Source: Rhizobium tibeticum (GTDB taxonomy: Bacteria > Pseudomonadota > Alphaproteobacteria > Rhizobiales > Rhizobiaceae). From it: a stretch of 64,000 bases of DNA. Under the pieces are notes generated by a model. It was given only the letters and a program-made list of their open reading frames with translations, had not been told where the DNA came from and ran no database searches. The stretch lies in NCBI RefSeq assembly GCF_900110205.1, contig NZ_FOCV01000013.1, positions 71,728-135,727 on the forward strand. Reading direction: 5' to 3'. Shown one piece after another: positions 54,423 through 63,215 of this stretch; within the stretch, counting starts at the first letter, position 1; every line of letters starts with the position of its first letter. A program made the translations under genes and the position numbers.

Positions 54423-55744
54423 GCGGACGACAGCTCCACCTCAATATCAATATCCTCCACTCCGGCTTCTCGCCGGCGGCGTGGCGAATGGAAGGCAGCG
54501 ATCCGCGAGCATCCTTCGACGTCAACCACTATGTCAGGGTCGCCCAGATTGCGGAACGCGGTACCTTCGACGCGGTTTTCCTTGCCGACCAGGCGGCGAT
54601 CTCCGACCGGGTTGATTTCAGACCGTTGACGTCACTTGAACCGACTATCGTTCTGGCCATGGTCGCGGCCAACACGGAACGGATAGGTCTGATCGCCACC
54701 GCCTCGACGACCTATAACGAGCCGTACAACATCGCCCGGCGCTTCGCGACGCTCGACCATGCCAGCAACGGGCGCGCCGGCTGGAACATCGTCACCAGCG
54801 CAGACCTGGCGCAAAGCCGAAACTTCGGCCTTCAAAAGCCTGTGGCCCACGCAAGCCGCTATGAGCGCGCCAGTGAATTCGCAGCCGTGGTCAAGGCGCT
54901 CTGGGACAGTTGGGAGGAAGAGGCCTTCATCGGCGACGCCACGACAGGCCGCTTCGTCGATGCTGGTCGGGTCCATCCGATCGCCCACAGCGGCAAGCAC
55001 TTCTCGGTTCATGGACCGCACAACATTCCCCGCCCGCCCCAGGGTCACCCGGTTATCGTCCAGGCAGGCGGCTCAGATGATGGGCGGGAGCTTGCCGCCG
55101 AGCATGCCGAAGCCGTCTTCTCCGCGTCTCAATCCTTCGAGGAGTCGTTGGATTATGCGAGAGATCTTCGCCGGCGCGCTACCCGCTGTGGCCGTCCAGA
55201 CAACAGTATCGTGGTGCTGGCGGGCCTGGCCACGATCATCGGCAGTACCGAGGCAGAGGCCAAACGCCGCCAGGACGAATTGCGCGACCTGATCCCTCTT
55301 GAATACAGTCTTGCGCGGCTGGCAGGTGTGCTGCAGGTCGATCGCAGCAGGCTCGAACTCGACGCTCCGTTGCCAGGCGACATACCGCTGCCGGCCGACG
55401 GCGGCCACACATTCTTCCGCGCAACCGTGGCACTCGCACAGCGAGAGGGATTGACGGTTCGGGGTTTGATCCGTGCGCTCAACGGTGGCACCGGCCACCG
55501 CACGATTGTCGGCACGCCGAAGGACATCGCCGATGACATCGAAACCTGGTTTACCGCCGGTGCGGCTGACGGCTTCAATCTGATGCCGGACGTGTTACCC
55601 CATGGGCTCGATGTCTTTGTCGACGAGGTCGTTCCGATCCTGCGTCGACGCGGGCTCTTCAGGCACGAATATGGCGGTCGGACACTGCGCGACCATCTCG
55701 GTCTTGCCCGTCCGGACAATCCCTATGCCGCGGCAGCAGAATGA
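54419..55744 (+). CDS. Flavin-dependent monooxygenase, NtaA/SnaA/DszA type, copy 3
   Basis: A 441-residue luciferase-like TIM-barrel monooxygenase. LHLNINILHSGFSPAAWRME opens the barrel, GLIATASTTYNEPYNIARRF and SNGRAGWNIVTSADLAQSRN give the flavin site, and HPVIVQAGGSDDGRELAAEH follows. It is translationally coupled to the SfnB-like gene. It is the most divergent of the three copies, having ILHSGF in place of the GAFLYPTGHH-type start. It likely acts on a sulfone or sulfonate using FMNH2 supplied by the reductase encoded next. Confidence 0.9.
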   Translation: MSGRQLHLNINILHSGFSPAAWRMEGSDPRASFDVNHYVRVAQIAERGTFDAVFLADQAAISDRVDFRPLTSLEPTIVLAMVAANTERIGLIATASTTYNEPYNIARRFATLDHASNGRAGWNIVTSADLAQSRNFGLQKPVAHASRYERASEFAAVVKALWDSWEEEAFIGDATTGRFVDAGRVHPIAHSGKHFSVHGPHNIPRPPQGHPVIVQAGGSDDGRELAAEHAEAVFSASQSFEESLDYARDLRRRATRCGRPDNSIVVLAGLATIIGSTEAEAKRRQDELRDLIPLEYSLARLAGVLQVDRSRLELDAPLPGDIPLPADGGHTFFRATVALAQREGLTVRGLIRALNGGTGHRTIVGTPKDIADDIETWFTAGAADGFNLMPDVLPHGLDVFVDEVVPILRRRGLFRHEYGGRTLRDHLGLARPDNPYAAAAE

Positions 55745-55766
55745 CAGACGAGAAAAGGACATCGCC

Positions 55767-56615
55767 ATGACGCCAACCCTTGCGACAAAGGCAGACGACG
55801 CTGATCGGCTGGCGGCACTTGCCGCCGAGCGCTACCGAAACGCGCAGCAGCTTGGGGGCGACTGGAACGAGACCCTGGAGACCATTCTCTCCCATCGCAG
55901 CGTACGCAGCTATCTGCCAAAACCGGTTCCGCACATGGCAGTGGAGCTTGCCGTTGCCGCCGCCCAGTCGGCGCCGAGTTCGTCCAATCTGCAGGCATGG
56001 AGCGTGGTGGCGGTGGAAGGTACCGAACGCCGAAGCCGGCTTAACGCGATTGCCGGAAATCAGCGCCAGATTGCGCAAGCGCCGCTTCTCCTCGTCTGGC
56101 TGGCCGACCTTGCCCGGCCTCGTGAGATCGCCGAAGACGGCGGATCGACCGCCGACGGGCTCGACTACATCGAGAGCTTTCTGCTTGGTGTGATCGATGC
56201 CGCGCTGGCCGCCCAGAACGCCGTCGTTACTCTTGAATCGTTGGGGCTTGGAACCTGCTATATCGGCGCCATCCGCAACGACCCGGAAGCAGTCGCGCGC
56301 GAGCTTGCATTGCCCGACGGGGTCTTCCCGGTCTTCGGCTTGACGGTGGGCTTTCCCGATCCGGCGCAGCCCGCCGCAGTGAAGCCACGGCTACCGCAAT
56401 CGACCGTCCTGCACCGCGAGCACTATACCAAGGAAAAACGCAGCCACGATCTTGCCGCCTATAACAAGGTGCTCAGAAGCTTCCAGACAGAACAGGCCAT
56501 GCCAGCACTCGACTGGACAGATCAGGTCAGCCACCGCATCGGTACGGTCGAAGCGTTGAAGGGCCGGCACGTACTTGCTGCGGCAGCGCGCAGACTCGGG
56601 TTCCAGCTGAAATAG
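55767..56615 (+). CDS. NfsA-like nitro/flavin reductase
   Basis: A 282-residue FMN-dependent NADPH oxidoreductase. ETILSHRSVRSYLPKPVPHM, then ELAVAAAQSAPSSSNLQAWS carry the FMN-binding R-S-x-R-x-Y and S-S-S-N blocks of the NfsA/FRP group. LGLGTCYIGAIRNDPEAVAR and FPVFGLTVGFPDPAQPAAVK follow. It may supply reduced flavin to the neighbouring monooxygenases or reduce an electrophilic substrate. The start at 55767 is chosen because AAAAGGA lies just upstream. A longer frame from 55602 overlaps the monooxygenase gene. Confidence 0.87.
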   Translation: MTPTLATKADDADRLAALAAERYRNAQQLGGDWNETLETILSHRSVRSYLPKPVPHMAVELAVAAAQSAPSSSNLQAWSVVAVEGTERRSRLNAIAGNQRQIAQAPLLLVWLADLARPREIAEDGGSTADGLDYIESFLLGVIDAALAAQNAVVTLESLGLGTCYIGAIRNDPEAVARELALPDGVFPVFGLTVGFPDPAQPAAVKPRLPQSTVLHREHYTKEKRSHDLAAYNKVLRSFQTEQAMPALDWTDQVSHRIGTVEALKGRHVLAAAARRLGFQLK

Positions 56616-56640
56616 AACGATGAAGACACCGCGCCCAAGC

Positions 56641-57651
56641 TTACTCGGCGGCAATCATGTCCGTTGCCGGGCGAATACGGCGTGCGACGATCTCATCCAT
56701 TGTCTGCAAGGTGCGCGCCTCGGCCAGCAGCCATTCGCGAAACAGATCGACGCGCATCAGCCGCGCCGTATGCGCAGTGGTCGCAAAGAAGTAGGAGGAA
56801 CTGACAGGCTGCGGCACGCCGAAAGGGCTGACCAGCCGTCCGGACCGGATCTCGGCTTCCGCAAGCCTGATCTTCCCGAGCCCTAAACCCTGCCCGGCCA
56901 GCGCTGCATCGAGTACGAGGGAGGATTGGCTCAGCCGGAAACCACCTTGCGACGGATGGTAGGAGAGCCCGGCCGCACGCAGCCATCCGCTCCAGTCCGG
57001 GCAGGATTGATCATGCTCAGCCCCCTCCTCGTGCAACAACGGCACATCTTCAATTGCATGCGGCCCGTCCCATAGCGAATGGGCATCGGCAAATTCCGGG
57101 CTGCAGACTGGCAGGACGGCCTCGGAAAAGAGATGGTCGACGACCAGTCCAGGATAGGGACCGCTTCCGTAGCGAATAACACAATCAGCGTCCCCCGCAT
57201 CGAGATTTGTCAGCTGGGTCGACGCATCGACAAGGACTTGCAATCCGGGAGCCGCTCGCCGCAGCGCATCGAGGCGCGGGATGAGCCACTTGCTGGCAAA
57301 GGATGGTGCCACTGAGACGCGGATCGGCTGTTCGTGATCGCTTGTAGCGAACTGGGCCATCGCGGCGAGCACCGCATCAAATGCATCCGTCAGTCCTGGC
57401 ACCAATGCCAGCCCGGCCGGCGTCAGTTGCAACTGACCGCGGACACGCTTGAACAGGGGTTGTCCGAGATAGTCCTCCAACAGGCGAATCTGCTGCCCGA
57501 CGGCTGCGGACGTGACATGCAGTTCTTCGGCAGCGCGAACGAAATTCAAGTGCCGCGCCGTTGCCACGAAGGTGCGTAGCGACGTCAACGGCGGAAGCCG
57601 CGCAAGCGTGGGCTGGATTGCTTTTCGGCGGGAGTTGGCAAGCGTGCTCAT
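56641..57651 (-). CDS. LysR family regulator (GcvA-like)
   Basis: A 336-residue regulator. LPPLTSLRTFVATARHLNFV, then RAAEELHVTSAAVGQQIRLL is the winged helix-turn-helix. QPIRVSVAPSFASKWLIPRL starts the effector domain, and the block SFASKWLIPRL is typical of the GcvA group. It is divergent from the family 5 binding protein gene and convergent with the reductase gene. It probably controls the sulfur genes, with an O-acetylserine- or substrate-like effector, but no binding site could be proven. Confidence 0.88.
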   Translation of the reverse strand: MSTLANSRRKAIQPTLARLPPLTSLRTFVATARHLNFVRAAEELHVTSAAVGQQIRLLEDYLGQPLFKRVRGQLQLTPAGLALVPGLTDAFDAVLAAMAQFATSDHEQPIRVSVAPSFASKWLIPRLDALRRAAPGLQVLVDASTQLTNLDAGDADCVIRYGSGPYPGLVVDHLFSEAVLPVCSPEFADAHSLWDGPHAIEDVPLLHEEGAEHDQSCPDWSGWLRAAGLSYHPSQGGFRLSQSSLVLDAALAGQGLGLGKIRLAEAEIRSGRLVSPFGVPQPVSSSYFFATTAHTARLMRVDLFREWLLAEARTLQTMDEIVARRIRPATDMIAAE

Positions 57652-57947
57652 GTTAGCGATTGCACCACAAACCGGCTGCTCGAGGCGAGCACCGGCATTT
57701 CCTCCAGCTCTGCCGGCAGAACATTTTCTTGCGTCGTGGACATCAATTGGAGATGCAAAAACTCATTTTCGGAAATTGTCTATCTTTTTAGTAGATTACG
57801 GCAACTGCTCTCCACCAATTAAGACAGGCGCGAAGTTTTCCTTTTCCGATCACGGAGAAAAACATTCTTCCTATTTCCCTTCAGCCGGCCCGATGATGCC
57901 TGTGACGGACGTTTCGCCGAGGCGTCACCCACACTCAGGGGGTATTG
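57652..57947. promoter_or_regulatory. Divergent promoter region of LysR and binding protein genes
   Basis: A 296-base region between the two divergent genes, AT-rich near 57760-57800 (TTTTCGGAAATTGTCTATC). It probably holds both promoters and a LysR site. No palindrome stood out. Confidence 0.35.
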
Positions 57948-59564
57948 ATGGACATTCGGAGACGCCAACTCAACGAGCTTCTTGCCTTGACGGGCCTGAC
58001 CGCGCTCGTACCGCTCAGCGGCTTCGCTGAGACGTCGGGGGCAACAACGGGCGGCACTTTGAATTTCATTGTCGAGCCGGAGCCCCCCACGATCCTGGCG
58101 CTCGCTCACACTGCTGGCGGCACACAGAAGGTCAGTCCGAAGATCACCGAGGGATTGCTGACCTATGATTTCGGTCTCGCGCCGAAGCCGCAGCTTGCAA
58201 CCGAGTGGTCCATCAGCGAAGACGGATTGAGCTACACATTCAAGCTGCGCCCAAACGTGAAATGGCACGATGGCAAGCCATTCACATCCGAGGATGTCGC
58301 CTATTCGATCGAGCTTCTGAAACAGGTACACCCACGCGGTCGTGGCACCTTCGCCACCGTAACAAAGGTCGACACGCCCGATCCGCTGACCGCGGTCATC
58401 CGGCTTTCCAAACCCGCGCCGTACCTTTTGAGCGCCCTCTATGGCGCGGAGTCGCCGATCGTACCGAAGCACGTCTATGACGGCGTCAAGATTGCCGACG
58501 TACCAACCAACCCGAACGGCGGCGCGCCGGTCGGCACCGGACCCTTCATCTTCAAGGAATGGGTGCGTGGCTCCCACATTATCCTGGAGCGCAATCCGGA
58601 CTATTGGGATGCCGGAAAGCCCTATCTCGACAAGATTGTCGTGCGCTTCGTGCCGGACGGCGCAGCACGTGCGGCGGGCTTCGAGACCGGTGAATTCGAT
58701 ATCGGTGGTGACAATCCGATCCCGCTGAGCGATCTCGAGCGCGTCAAGGCGTTGCCGAATATTGGCGTCGATTCGCGCGGCTATGAGACCAAGGGTGATC
58801 AGACACAGCTGATCTTCAATCTCGACAACGAATACCTCAAAAATGCCCACGTCCGCCGAGCGATTGCCCATGCGGTCGACCTCAATGTCGTCCTCAACAC
58901 GGTGTGGTACGGCTACGGTCACGTCTCGCCGAGCCCGATCAGCACCTTCCTGCCGCGCTACCTCGATGCCTCGATCAAGCCTTACGCCTATGATCTGCAG
59001 GCGGCCGAACATCTGCTTGACGAAGCAGGCTACAAGCGCGGCGCCGATGGCATCCGTTTCGGCCTTCGGCTCACGCACAATTCCTACAATGAGGGCTTCA
59101 AGCGGGTCGCCGAATATCTGAAGCAGAACCTGACCCGCATCGGCATTGCGGCGACGATCGAGTCCTATGATTTTTCGACCTATATCAAGAAGGTCTATAC
59201 CGACCGCGCTTTCGACGTGACGGCCGAATATCTCGGCAACCAGTTCGATCCGACACTCGGCGTGCAGCGCATCTACTGGTCGAAGAACTTCAAGCTCGGC
59301 CTGCCATTTTCGAACGCCAGCCACTACGCGAACCCGGAAGTGGACAGCCTGCTCGAAGCGGCCTCCGTCGAGACCAACGACGAGAAGCGCAAGCAGCAGT
59401 TCTATGCCTTCCAGAAAATCATTGCCGACGAGGTGCCGGTGGTAAACCTGATAGCGCTTGAGAATGTCACCGTTTTCAACAAGCGCGTGAAAAACCACAC
59501 GATCGGGGCCGAGGGCGTGCAGTCCAATTTCGCGGAAGTATACATCAAGGACGGCGAAGGCTGA
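57948..59564 (+). CDS. Family 5 (peptide/opine-type) ABC substrate-binding protein, paralogue
   Basis: A 538-residue family 5 binding protein. IRRRQLNELLALTGLTALVP then LSGFAETSG is a Tat-like signal with cleavage near AET. YTFKLRPNVKWHDGKPFTSE, TPDPLTAVIRLSKPAPYLLS and KKVYTDRAFDVTAEYLGNQF repeat, with substitutions, the blocks of the protein at 42999-44597. ATG 57948 is preferred over the TTG codon just before it. CAGGGGG lies 4-10 bases upstream. No permease or ATPase genes adjoin it. It is convergent with the FAD protein operon and shares a terminator with it. Ligand unknown. Confidence 0.9.
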   Translation: MDIRRRQLNELLALTGLTALVPLSGFAETSGATTGGTLNFIVEPEPPTILALAHTAGGTQKVSPKITEGLLTYDFGLAPKPQLATEWSISEDGLSYTFKLRPNVKWHDGKPFTSEDVAYSIELLKQVHPRGRGTFATVTKVDTPDPLTAVIRLSKPAPYLLSALYGAESPIVPKHVYDGVKIADVPTNPNGGAPVGTGPFIFKEWVRGSHIILERNPDYWDAGKPYLDKIVVRFVPDGAARAAGFETGEFDIGGDNPIPLSDLERVKALPNIGVDSRGYETKGDQTQLIFNLDNEYLKNAHVRRAIAHAVDLNVVLNTVWYGYGHVSPSPISTFLPRYLDASIKPYAYDLQAAEHLLDEAGYKRGADGIRFGLRLTHNSYNEGFKRVAEYLKQNLTRIGIAATIESYDFSTYIKKVYTDRAFDVTAEYLGNQFDPTLGVQRIYWSKNFKLGLPFSNASHYANPEVDSLLEAASVETNDEKRKQQFYAFQKIIADEVPVVNLIALENVTVFNKRVKNHTIGAEGVQSNFAEVYIKDGEG

Positions 59565-59592
59565 TCGGGGGCGACGGCGGACCGGCACGAAG

Positions 59593-59622
59593 GGGGCGCA
59601 TCGGTGATGCGCCCCTTTTTTT
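59593..59622 (+). terminator. Rho-independent terminator after the binding protein gene
   Basis: GGGGCGCATC and GATGCGCCCC pair perfectly (ten bases) around a three-base loop, followed by seven T residues. It terminates the binding protein transcript and lies just before the end of the convergent operon. Confidence 0.92.
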
Positions 59623-59628
59623 ACTATG

Positions 59629-61047
59629 TCAGGCGACGCGCGCCGGCGTCAGTTTGGCAAGGATGCGAGCGGCGAGCGCGATCGCCTGTGTGCGCTGCTC
59701 GGTAATCGAACTCGACTCCCATGCGACACCGCGCAGCGGATGCCCAATGGCGCTGAGGTTGCGATGAACGCGACCCTCCTCATTGACGAGGTCCCCCTCA
59801 GGCGTCGCATCGATACCGTAGCCGGTGCTATGCGGCCGAACTTCGCCACTTGCAAGCAGGCTCTTGACGAAAGGATCGGCAATCTGTCGCCAGTCGTGCA
59901 ACTGATGACCGCGGCAGTCGATGACACCGTCGAACCGTGCGGTCTCGATACCCGTTCCAGTCCCTAGTCTGGCGACGATCTGGTCTCCCTCGAGGGCAAA
60001 GCCAAGCACACGCGCGCGACGGTGGGCCAGCCGGCCTTCGGAGATCACGGTCTCGATGGTCTTGTGGCTCTCCGGCGCCGATCGGTGTGCTGTAACATCC
60101 CAATAGGCTCGCAGATGCCTGATGAAACGCAACCGCTCACGATCACTCGCGCCCTGCCACAAGGACAGGATATGGGGCCGGATCGCGAGAGGCAAGCCCT
60201 GCCAGTCCGTACCGGCTGCCGCGATCGCGCGCCGCTCCGCCTTCACGCGCGACAGCAGATCGCGCGCCGTCACCGGCAACGGCCCCTCAGCGAGAAAATC
60301 GCGGGCGGCGGGGACGGTTCTGCGTCCGTCCACGAACTGACCACGGCGCGATATCACCCGGTAGCGGCCGCGATTGCCTCTCGCTTCCATGCTGGCAACC
60401 GCATCGACCATCGACAGGCTGGAACCGATCAGGAGAATCTCCTCGCAGCCGGTCAGGCGGTCAAGCGCATCGGCGTCCCAGGGACTGGCTGCAAAGCGCG
60501 CGTGACTTGCAAGAGCGGCCTCAGCTTCGGACAGTCGTGGCTGGAACACGCCAAGCGCCAACACGGCCTCGTCGGCCTCCACGACCGTACCGTCAGCTGT
60601 CGTGATGCGGATCCGGTGCGGTGTGGAAACCAGCGCAGATGCCGACGACCTGACATGCCGCAGCGTCGACCCAAACCGCGCACTCGCAACGGCACGGGCA
60701 AGCTCGTCGCGAACATAGGTTCCGTAAAGATAGCGCGGCGGACTACTTGAGCTGACGTCGACGGGCGGCACCCAGCCGTTGACGGCGCCGTTGTCGACAA
60801 GCCAGCGTGACAGATGGCCGGGGTCGTCGGGGTAGAGCGAAAAGATTTCAGCCGGTCCATTCACAAGGTGGACGGGGTCGGGCGTGCTGTAGGCGACCCC
60901 TCGGCCAAGCTCGGCACGCCGCTCGATCACAGTGATCGCAAGCGGCACTTCAGTCCGTTCCAGAAGCTTCAACGCTGTCACCGCCCCGGCAAAGCCGCCG
61001 CCAACAATAGTTACCGAATGATGCGGAATATGATCATCGATGCGCAA
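59629..61047 (-). CDS. FAD-NAD(P)-binding protein (pyridine nucleotide-disulfide-like)
   Basis: A 472-residue flavoprotein with a Rossmann loop at the N-terminus (HSVTIVGGGFAGAVTALKLL), then AELGRGVAYSTPDPVHLVNG and LLIGSSLSMVDAVASMEARG, a second nucleotide-binding loop. FDGVIDCRGHQLHDWRQIAD lies near the C-terminus. It belongs to the FAD-NAD(P)-binding group that includes HcrA/CzcO-like oxidases of unknown substrate. The TTG at 61047 is chosen because GGAGAGGAGG lies directly before it. The longer ATG start at 61107 has no ribosome binding site. It is the last gene of the operon with the amidohydrolase, SsuD-like and SfnB-like genes. Confidence 0.8.
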   Translation of the reverse strand: MRIDDHIPHHSVTIVGGGFAGAVTALKLLERTEVPLAITVIERRAELGRGVAYSTPDPVHLVNGPAEIFSLYPDDPGHLSRWLVDNGAVNGWVPPVDVSSSSPPRYLYGTYVRDELARAVASARFGSTLRHVRSSASALVSTPHRIRITTADGTVVEADEAVLALGVFQPRLSEAEAALASHARFAASPWDADALDRLTGCEEILLIGSSLSMVDAVASMEARGNRGRYRVISRRGQFVDGRRTVPAARDFLAEGPLPVTARDLLSRVKAERRAIAAAGTDWQGLPLAIRPHILSLWQGASDRERLRFIRHLRAYWDVTAHRSAPESHKTIETVISEGRLAHRRARVLGFALEGDQIVARLGTGTGIETARFDGVIDCRGHQLHDWRQIADPFVKSLLASGEVRPHSTGYGIDATPEGDLVNEEGRVHRNLSAIGHPLRGVAWESSSITEQRTQAIALAARILAKLTPARVA

Positions 61048-61133
61048 TGAACCTCCTCTCCCGTCGGCAATGACAGGGCCTGGTAGATCGTGGTGAAAAA
61101 TCGGCATGCGAAGGCAAGCCGTGCGAAACGTTG

Positions 61134-62096
61134 CTACGCGATCAAGCGGCGACGACTGCGGCGGTGGCCTTCGAGCAGATCAAGGGCATTTCGGCCGGCA
61201 ACCAAGTGCGCTTCATGGTCGCTCAGCCCGGCCGCCGCGAATGCTTTTGCAAGCTCTTCCTGCGTCGGACCGTGTTCAAGGATCGGCCAGTCGCTCCCGA
61301 CCAGAACATGATCGGCACCGACGAGACTGGTGACGAACCGGAGGAAACGCGCTTCCGACGGCATGATGTCGATGTAGAGATGCCGCCGCTTTCCGGCAGA
61401 TGCGCTGGCGAAAATCGACGGCAGTTCGCCGAACGGACCAGTCAGCGCCAATGCCGCGACGCCAAGGGCTGTGATGACGACCCGAAGCTCGGGCAACTCC
61501 TCGAAAACGCCCGATGTCACAAGCGAGATCGCGGCGGCCGCGTTGATGGTGCCTCGGCTCAGGCGGGTACCAAGCCGGCCAAGTCCGGCCAGTTGGCTCG
61601 AAAGTGGCTCGGGGTTGATTGGATGCAGGAAGACGGGGACGCCCAGTTCGGCAGCAACTTTCAGGACAGGCCTGGCCTCCGGCGCGTCAATCAGCCTGGT
61701 CCCCTTTGCGCTGTCGAGAAATAAGCCGGACAGATTGAGATCAAGTATGGCGCGTCGCGCTTCGACGGCCGCTGCCTCGCCACCGAATGCGTCCACCGTC
61801 GCCAATGCGAACAGACGGTCGGGATGGTGCGCAACCGTGGCTGCCAGATCGTCGTTCAGCCTGCGGCTGACGTCCCCGAGATCGGCATCGGGTGCGGCGA
61901 CCATGGACAGCGCCACACCAATCACGCGACGCGCAATCCCGGCTGCGTCGCTGTCGGCAATCAGTGCATCGATATCTGAGATTTTTGTTCCGATGCGAGC
62001 CCACAGGGGATCGAGCGGACGGTCGGGCGCGCGGTAGATCTCCCAGCCCTGCGGCAGCAAATGCGTATGAAAATCGACGATGTTGAGCTTGCCCAT
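61134..62096 (-). CDS. Amidohydrolase-family metal-dependent hydrolase
   Basis: A 320-residue amidohydrolase-2-type TIM-barrel enzyme. NIVDFHTHLLPQGWEIYRAP holds the H-x-H metal pair, VPVFLHPINPEPLSSQLAGL the middle histidine block, and HVLVGSDWPILEHGPTQEEL the conserved C-terminal Asp. Related enzymes hydrolyse or decarboxylate small aromatic and aliphatic acids. Between the SsuD-like and FAD-protein genes it may open a lactone, amide or ring formed after C-S cleavage. GCGGAGTAACC precedes its ATG. Confidence 0.85.
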   Translation of the reverse strand: MGKLNIVDFHTHLLPQGWEIYRAPDRPLDPLWARIGTKISDIDALIADSDAAGIARRVIGVALSMVAAPDADLGDVSRRLNDDLAATVAHHPDRLFALATVDAFGGEAAAVEARRAILDLNLSGLFLDSAKGTRLIDAPEARPVLKVAAELGVPVFLHPINPEPLSSQLAGLGRLGTRLSRGTINAAAAISLVTSGVFEELPELRVVITALGVAALALTGPFGELPSIFASASAGKRRHLYIDIMPSEARFLRFVTSLVGADHVLVGSDWPILEHGPTQEELAKAFAAAGLSDHEAHLVAGRNALDLLEGHRRSRRRLIA

Positions 62097-62098
62097 GG

Positions 62099-63187
62099 TT
62101 ACTCCGCAGCGGAGCGTGATTTGCGTGCGGCAATGCCTACCTTGACGAGGGGCGCGACATCGCGCCCGTAGGTCACCGTGTCTTCGGTCGGATAGAAGCC
62201 TCGCATCAGGAAGTTGGAGACGCCGGCGTCATAGTAATCGAGGATCGCTTCGGCGACTTGGTCCGGCGTACCCACGAGTGCCGTCGAGTTGCCGGCGGCA
62301 CCGCTGACCGCTGCGACCTCAGTCCACAGGCGCTTGTCGAGGACCTTGCCGCGGGCGGCTGCTTCCCGCAGACGCACCGAGCCGATGTTTGATGGCAATG
62401 TTTCGCCATTGCCGCCGGGCCGGGCTATCGACTTGACCTTCTGCAGGATGGAACTGGCCTTTTCCCATGCCTTGTCTTCGGTCTCCGCAACAACGATCCG
62501 GAAGGCGATGGTGAAGCGGATGTCATCGGCGCGCCCGAAAGGTTCAGCGGCCGTGCGCACCTTGCCGATCGTTTCGCGCACGCCATCGAGCGGTTCGCCC
62601 CACAGCGCGTATATGTCCGCGTGCTTGCCGGCGACCTTGAAGGCAGCCTCAGACGAACCGCCGAAAGAGATCGGAATCCGTGATTGCCGGAATGGCCTGA
62701 CCTGTGAAACCGCACCCTTAACCTTGTAGAATTCGCCTTCGTGATCGAAAGGCTCTTCGCTTTCCCAGACGTTCTTGAGAACTGTCAGATATTCGTCGGT
62801 CCGGTCGTAGCGTCTGTCGTGATCGAGGAAATCGCCGTCGCGCTGCTGGTCGGCGTCAGAACCGCCGGTGATGATGTGGACCCACAGTCGCCCGTCTGAA
62901 AACTGATCGAGTGTCGCGAGCTGGCGCGCCGCAAGCGTCGGCGCCATGAAACCGGTGCGATGAGCAAGGAGCGCACCGATGCGGCTCGTCCTTGCAAAAA
63001 GGTAGGCGGCGATCTGGTTGTTGTCCGGCCAGGTCGAAAACGCACCGATCAGAAGCCGATCGATACCGGCCTCTTCAGCGGCCGTTGCATGGTTGAGGAT
63101 ATAGTCCTTGTCCACGACCGGTCCCTTGGGTGGCACGATATCCGACCCCTCGCGGTTCGATACGTGACCGATGAATTCGAAGCTCAT
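62099..63187 (-). CDS. SsuD-like FMNH2-dependent alkanesulfonate monooxygenase
   Basis: A 362-residue luciferase-like TIM-barrel enzyme. FEFIGHVSNREGSDIVPPKG at the N-terminus, TLAARQLATLDQFSDGRLWV and HIITGGSDADQQRDGDFLDH for the flavin region, and RFRQSRIPISFGGSSEAAFK-like blocks (here PFRQSRIPISFGGSSEAAFK) match SsuD-type enzymes. SsuD splits alkanesulfonates to aldehyde and sulfite with reduced FMN. The start at 63187 is chosen because AAGGAAGAG lies just upstream. A longer frame from 63406 overlaps the SfnB-like gene. It is followed after two bases by the amidohydrolase gene. Confidence 0.88.
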   Translation of the reverse strand: MSFEFIGHVSNREGSDIVPPKGPVVDKDYILNHATAAEEAGIDRLLIGAFSTWPDNNQIAAYLFARTSRIGALLAHRTGFMAPTLAARQLATLDQFSDGRLWVHIITGGSDADQQRDGDFLDHDRRYDRTDEYLTVLKNVWESEEPFDHEGEFYKVKGAVSQVRPFRQSRIPISFGGSSEAAFKVAGKHADIYALWGEPLDGVRETIGKVRTAAEPFGRADDIRFTIAFRIVVAETEDKAWEKASSILQKVKSIARPGGNGETLPSNIGSVRLREAAARGKVLDKRLWTEVAAVSGAAGNSTALVGTPDQVAEAILDYYDAGVSNFLMRGFYPTEDTVTYGRDVAPLVKVGIAARKSRSAAE

Positions 63188-63215
63188 GAGACACTCTTCC
63201 TTTAAGCGGCCGATC

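Noticed and set aside
57819..59588. A 589-codon open frame antisense to the family 5 binding protein gene
   Set aside because: It reads Arg/Val/Glu-rich sequence with no domain, and the sense strand encodes a clear binding protein with signal peptide and family motifs. Long antisense frames are a common effect of high-GC codon use.
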